Shown here: positions 7,816 through 7,972 of the stretch, piece by piece
How the letters are laid out: each line of letters starts with the position of its first letter
How positions within the stretch are numbered: position 1 is the stretch's first letter
Source of the DNA: Rubrivivax sp.
Lineage (GTDB): Bacteria; Pseudomonadota; Gammaproteobacteria; Burkholderiales; Burkholderiaceae_C
NCBI GenBank assembly: GCA_027484885.1
Contig: JAIXSD010000479.1
Coordinates: 1 to 7,972, forward strand
DNA: 7,972 nucleotides
Direction: 5' to 3'
Notes under the pieces: generated by a model
Told to the model about the DNA's origin: nothing
The model's database searches: none
The model's input: the letters and a program-made list of their open reading frames with translations, nothing else
Translations under genes and position numbers: made by a program

Positions 7816-7972
7816 TCAGGGCGCCGCTGAGGCAGGCCGTGCCGGGCGCGCCATCACGCCCGCGGCCAGCTCCGCCGCCCGGTGCATGGCGGCGGCGCGG
7901 CGGCGGGCCTCGGCGGCCTCCGCCGGGCGTGCCTGGTCGGCCTGGGCCTGGCGGCTCAAGGCCCAATCGGCC
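7816..7972 (-). CDS. C-terminal end of an unidentified Ala-rich protein (partial)
   Basis: On the minus strand a frame enters from the right edge and ends at TGA (7818-7816), giving 51 residues. The segment begins ADWALSRQAQADQARPAEAA and continues with EARRRAAAMHRAAELAAGVM, a charged, Ala/Arg/Glu-rich stretch likely to be helical, and ends in a Pro/Ala tail. The composition looks like a real Burkholderiales protein end. The alternative minus frame (ending at 7442) reads as Gly/Pro/Arg-rich noise and runs through the YeeE gene. The gene is convergent with the YeeE gene. Too little is visible to name a family. Confidence 0.55.
   Translation of the reverse strand, partial: ADWALSRQAQADQARPAEAAEARRRAAAMHRAAELAAGVMARPARPASAAP

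Overview
The window is from a GC-rich genome. Codon third positions are strongly G/C, and antisense frames stay open for hundreds of codons. The gene types, Sec-type export signals and base composition fit a betaproteobacterium of the order Burkholderiales (Roseateles/Rubrivivax-like). That placement is inferred from general character; no marker gene is present.

Left block (about 24-5125, + strand): a compact run of three exported peptidase genes. A prolyl oligopeptidase (S9A) with a complete catalytic triad is followed after 48 bp by an M16 zinc peptidase carrying the HxxEH motif. A second M16 protein follows after 23 bp; it lacks HxxEH but has the C-domain R/Y pair that the first lacks. The two M16 proteins look like complementary halves of one heterodimeric periplasmic peptidase. 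The block ends at a very clear intrinsic terminator (10-bp perfect stem, GCAA loop, six T).

Middle (about 5126-5582): a gene-poor stretch dominated by two long, structured repeat units (5179-5284 and 5330-5435) in opposite orientation. Each unit has a 24-25 bp outer stem whose sequence differs between units, two nearly identical unpaired segments, and an inner hairpin whose sequence also differs while pairing is kept. All six transition-type imperfect pairs become G.U/G.T pairs only when each unit is read in its purine-rich orientation, although the two units lie on opposite genomic strands. Each purine-rich strand also carries an ATG-started reading frame, with weak similarity between the two. 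This is the most unusual part of the window. The stretch ends with a short AT-rich palindrome and a weak promoter-like sequence before the next gene.

Right block (5583-7775, + strand): an exported two-domain rhodanese-type sulfurtransferase (active loop CRIGERS), followed 18 bp later by a polytopic YeeE/YedE-family membrane protein, the family of thiosulfate permeases. Together they suggest a unit that handles periplasmic thiosulfate or sulfane sulfur and moves it across the inner membrane.

Right edge (7816-7972, - strand): the last 51 codons of an unidentified Ala-rich protein gene, convergent with the YeeE gene, with a GC-rich dyad in the 40-bp gap.
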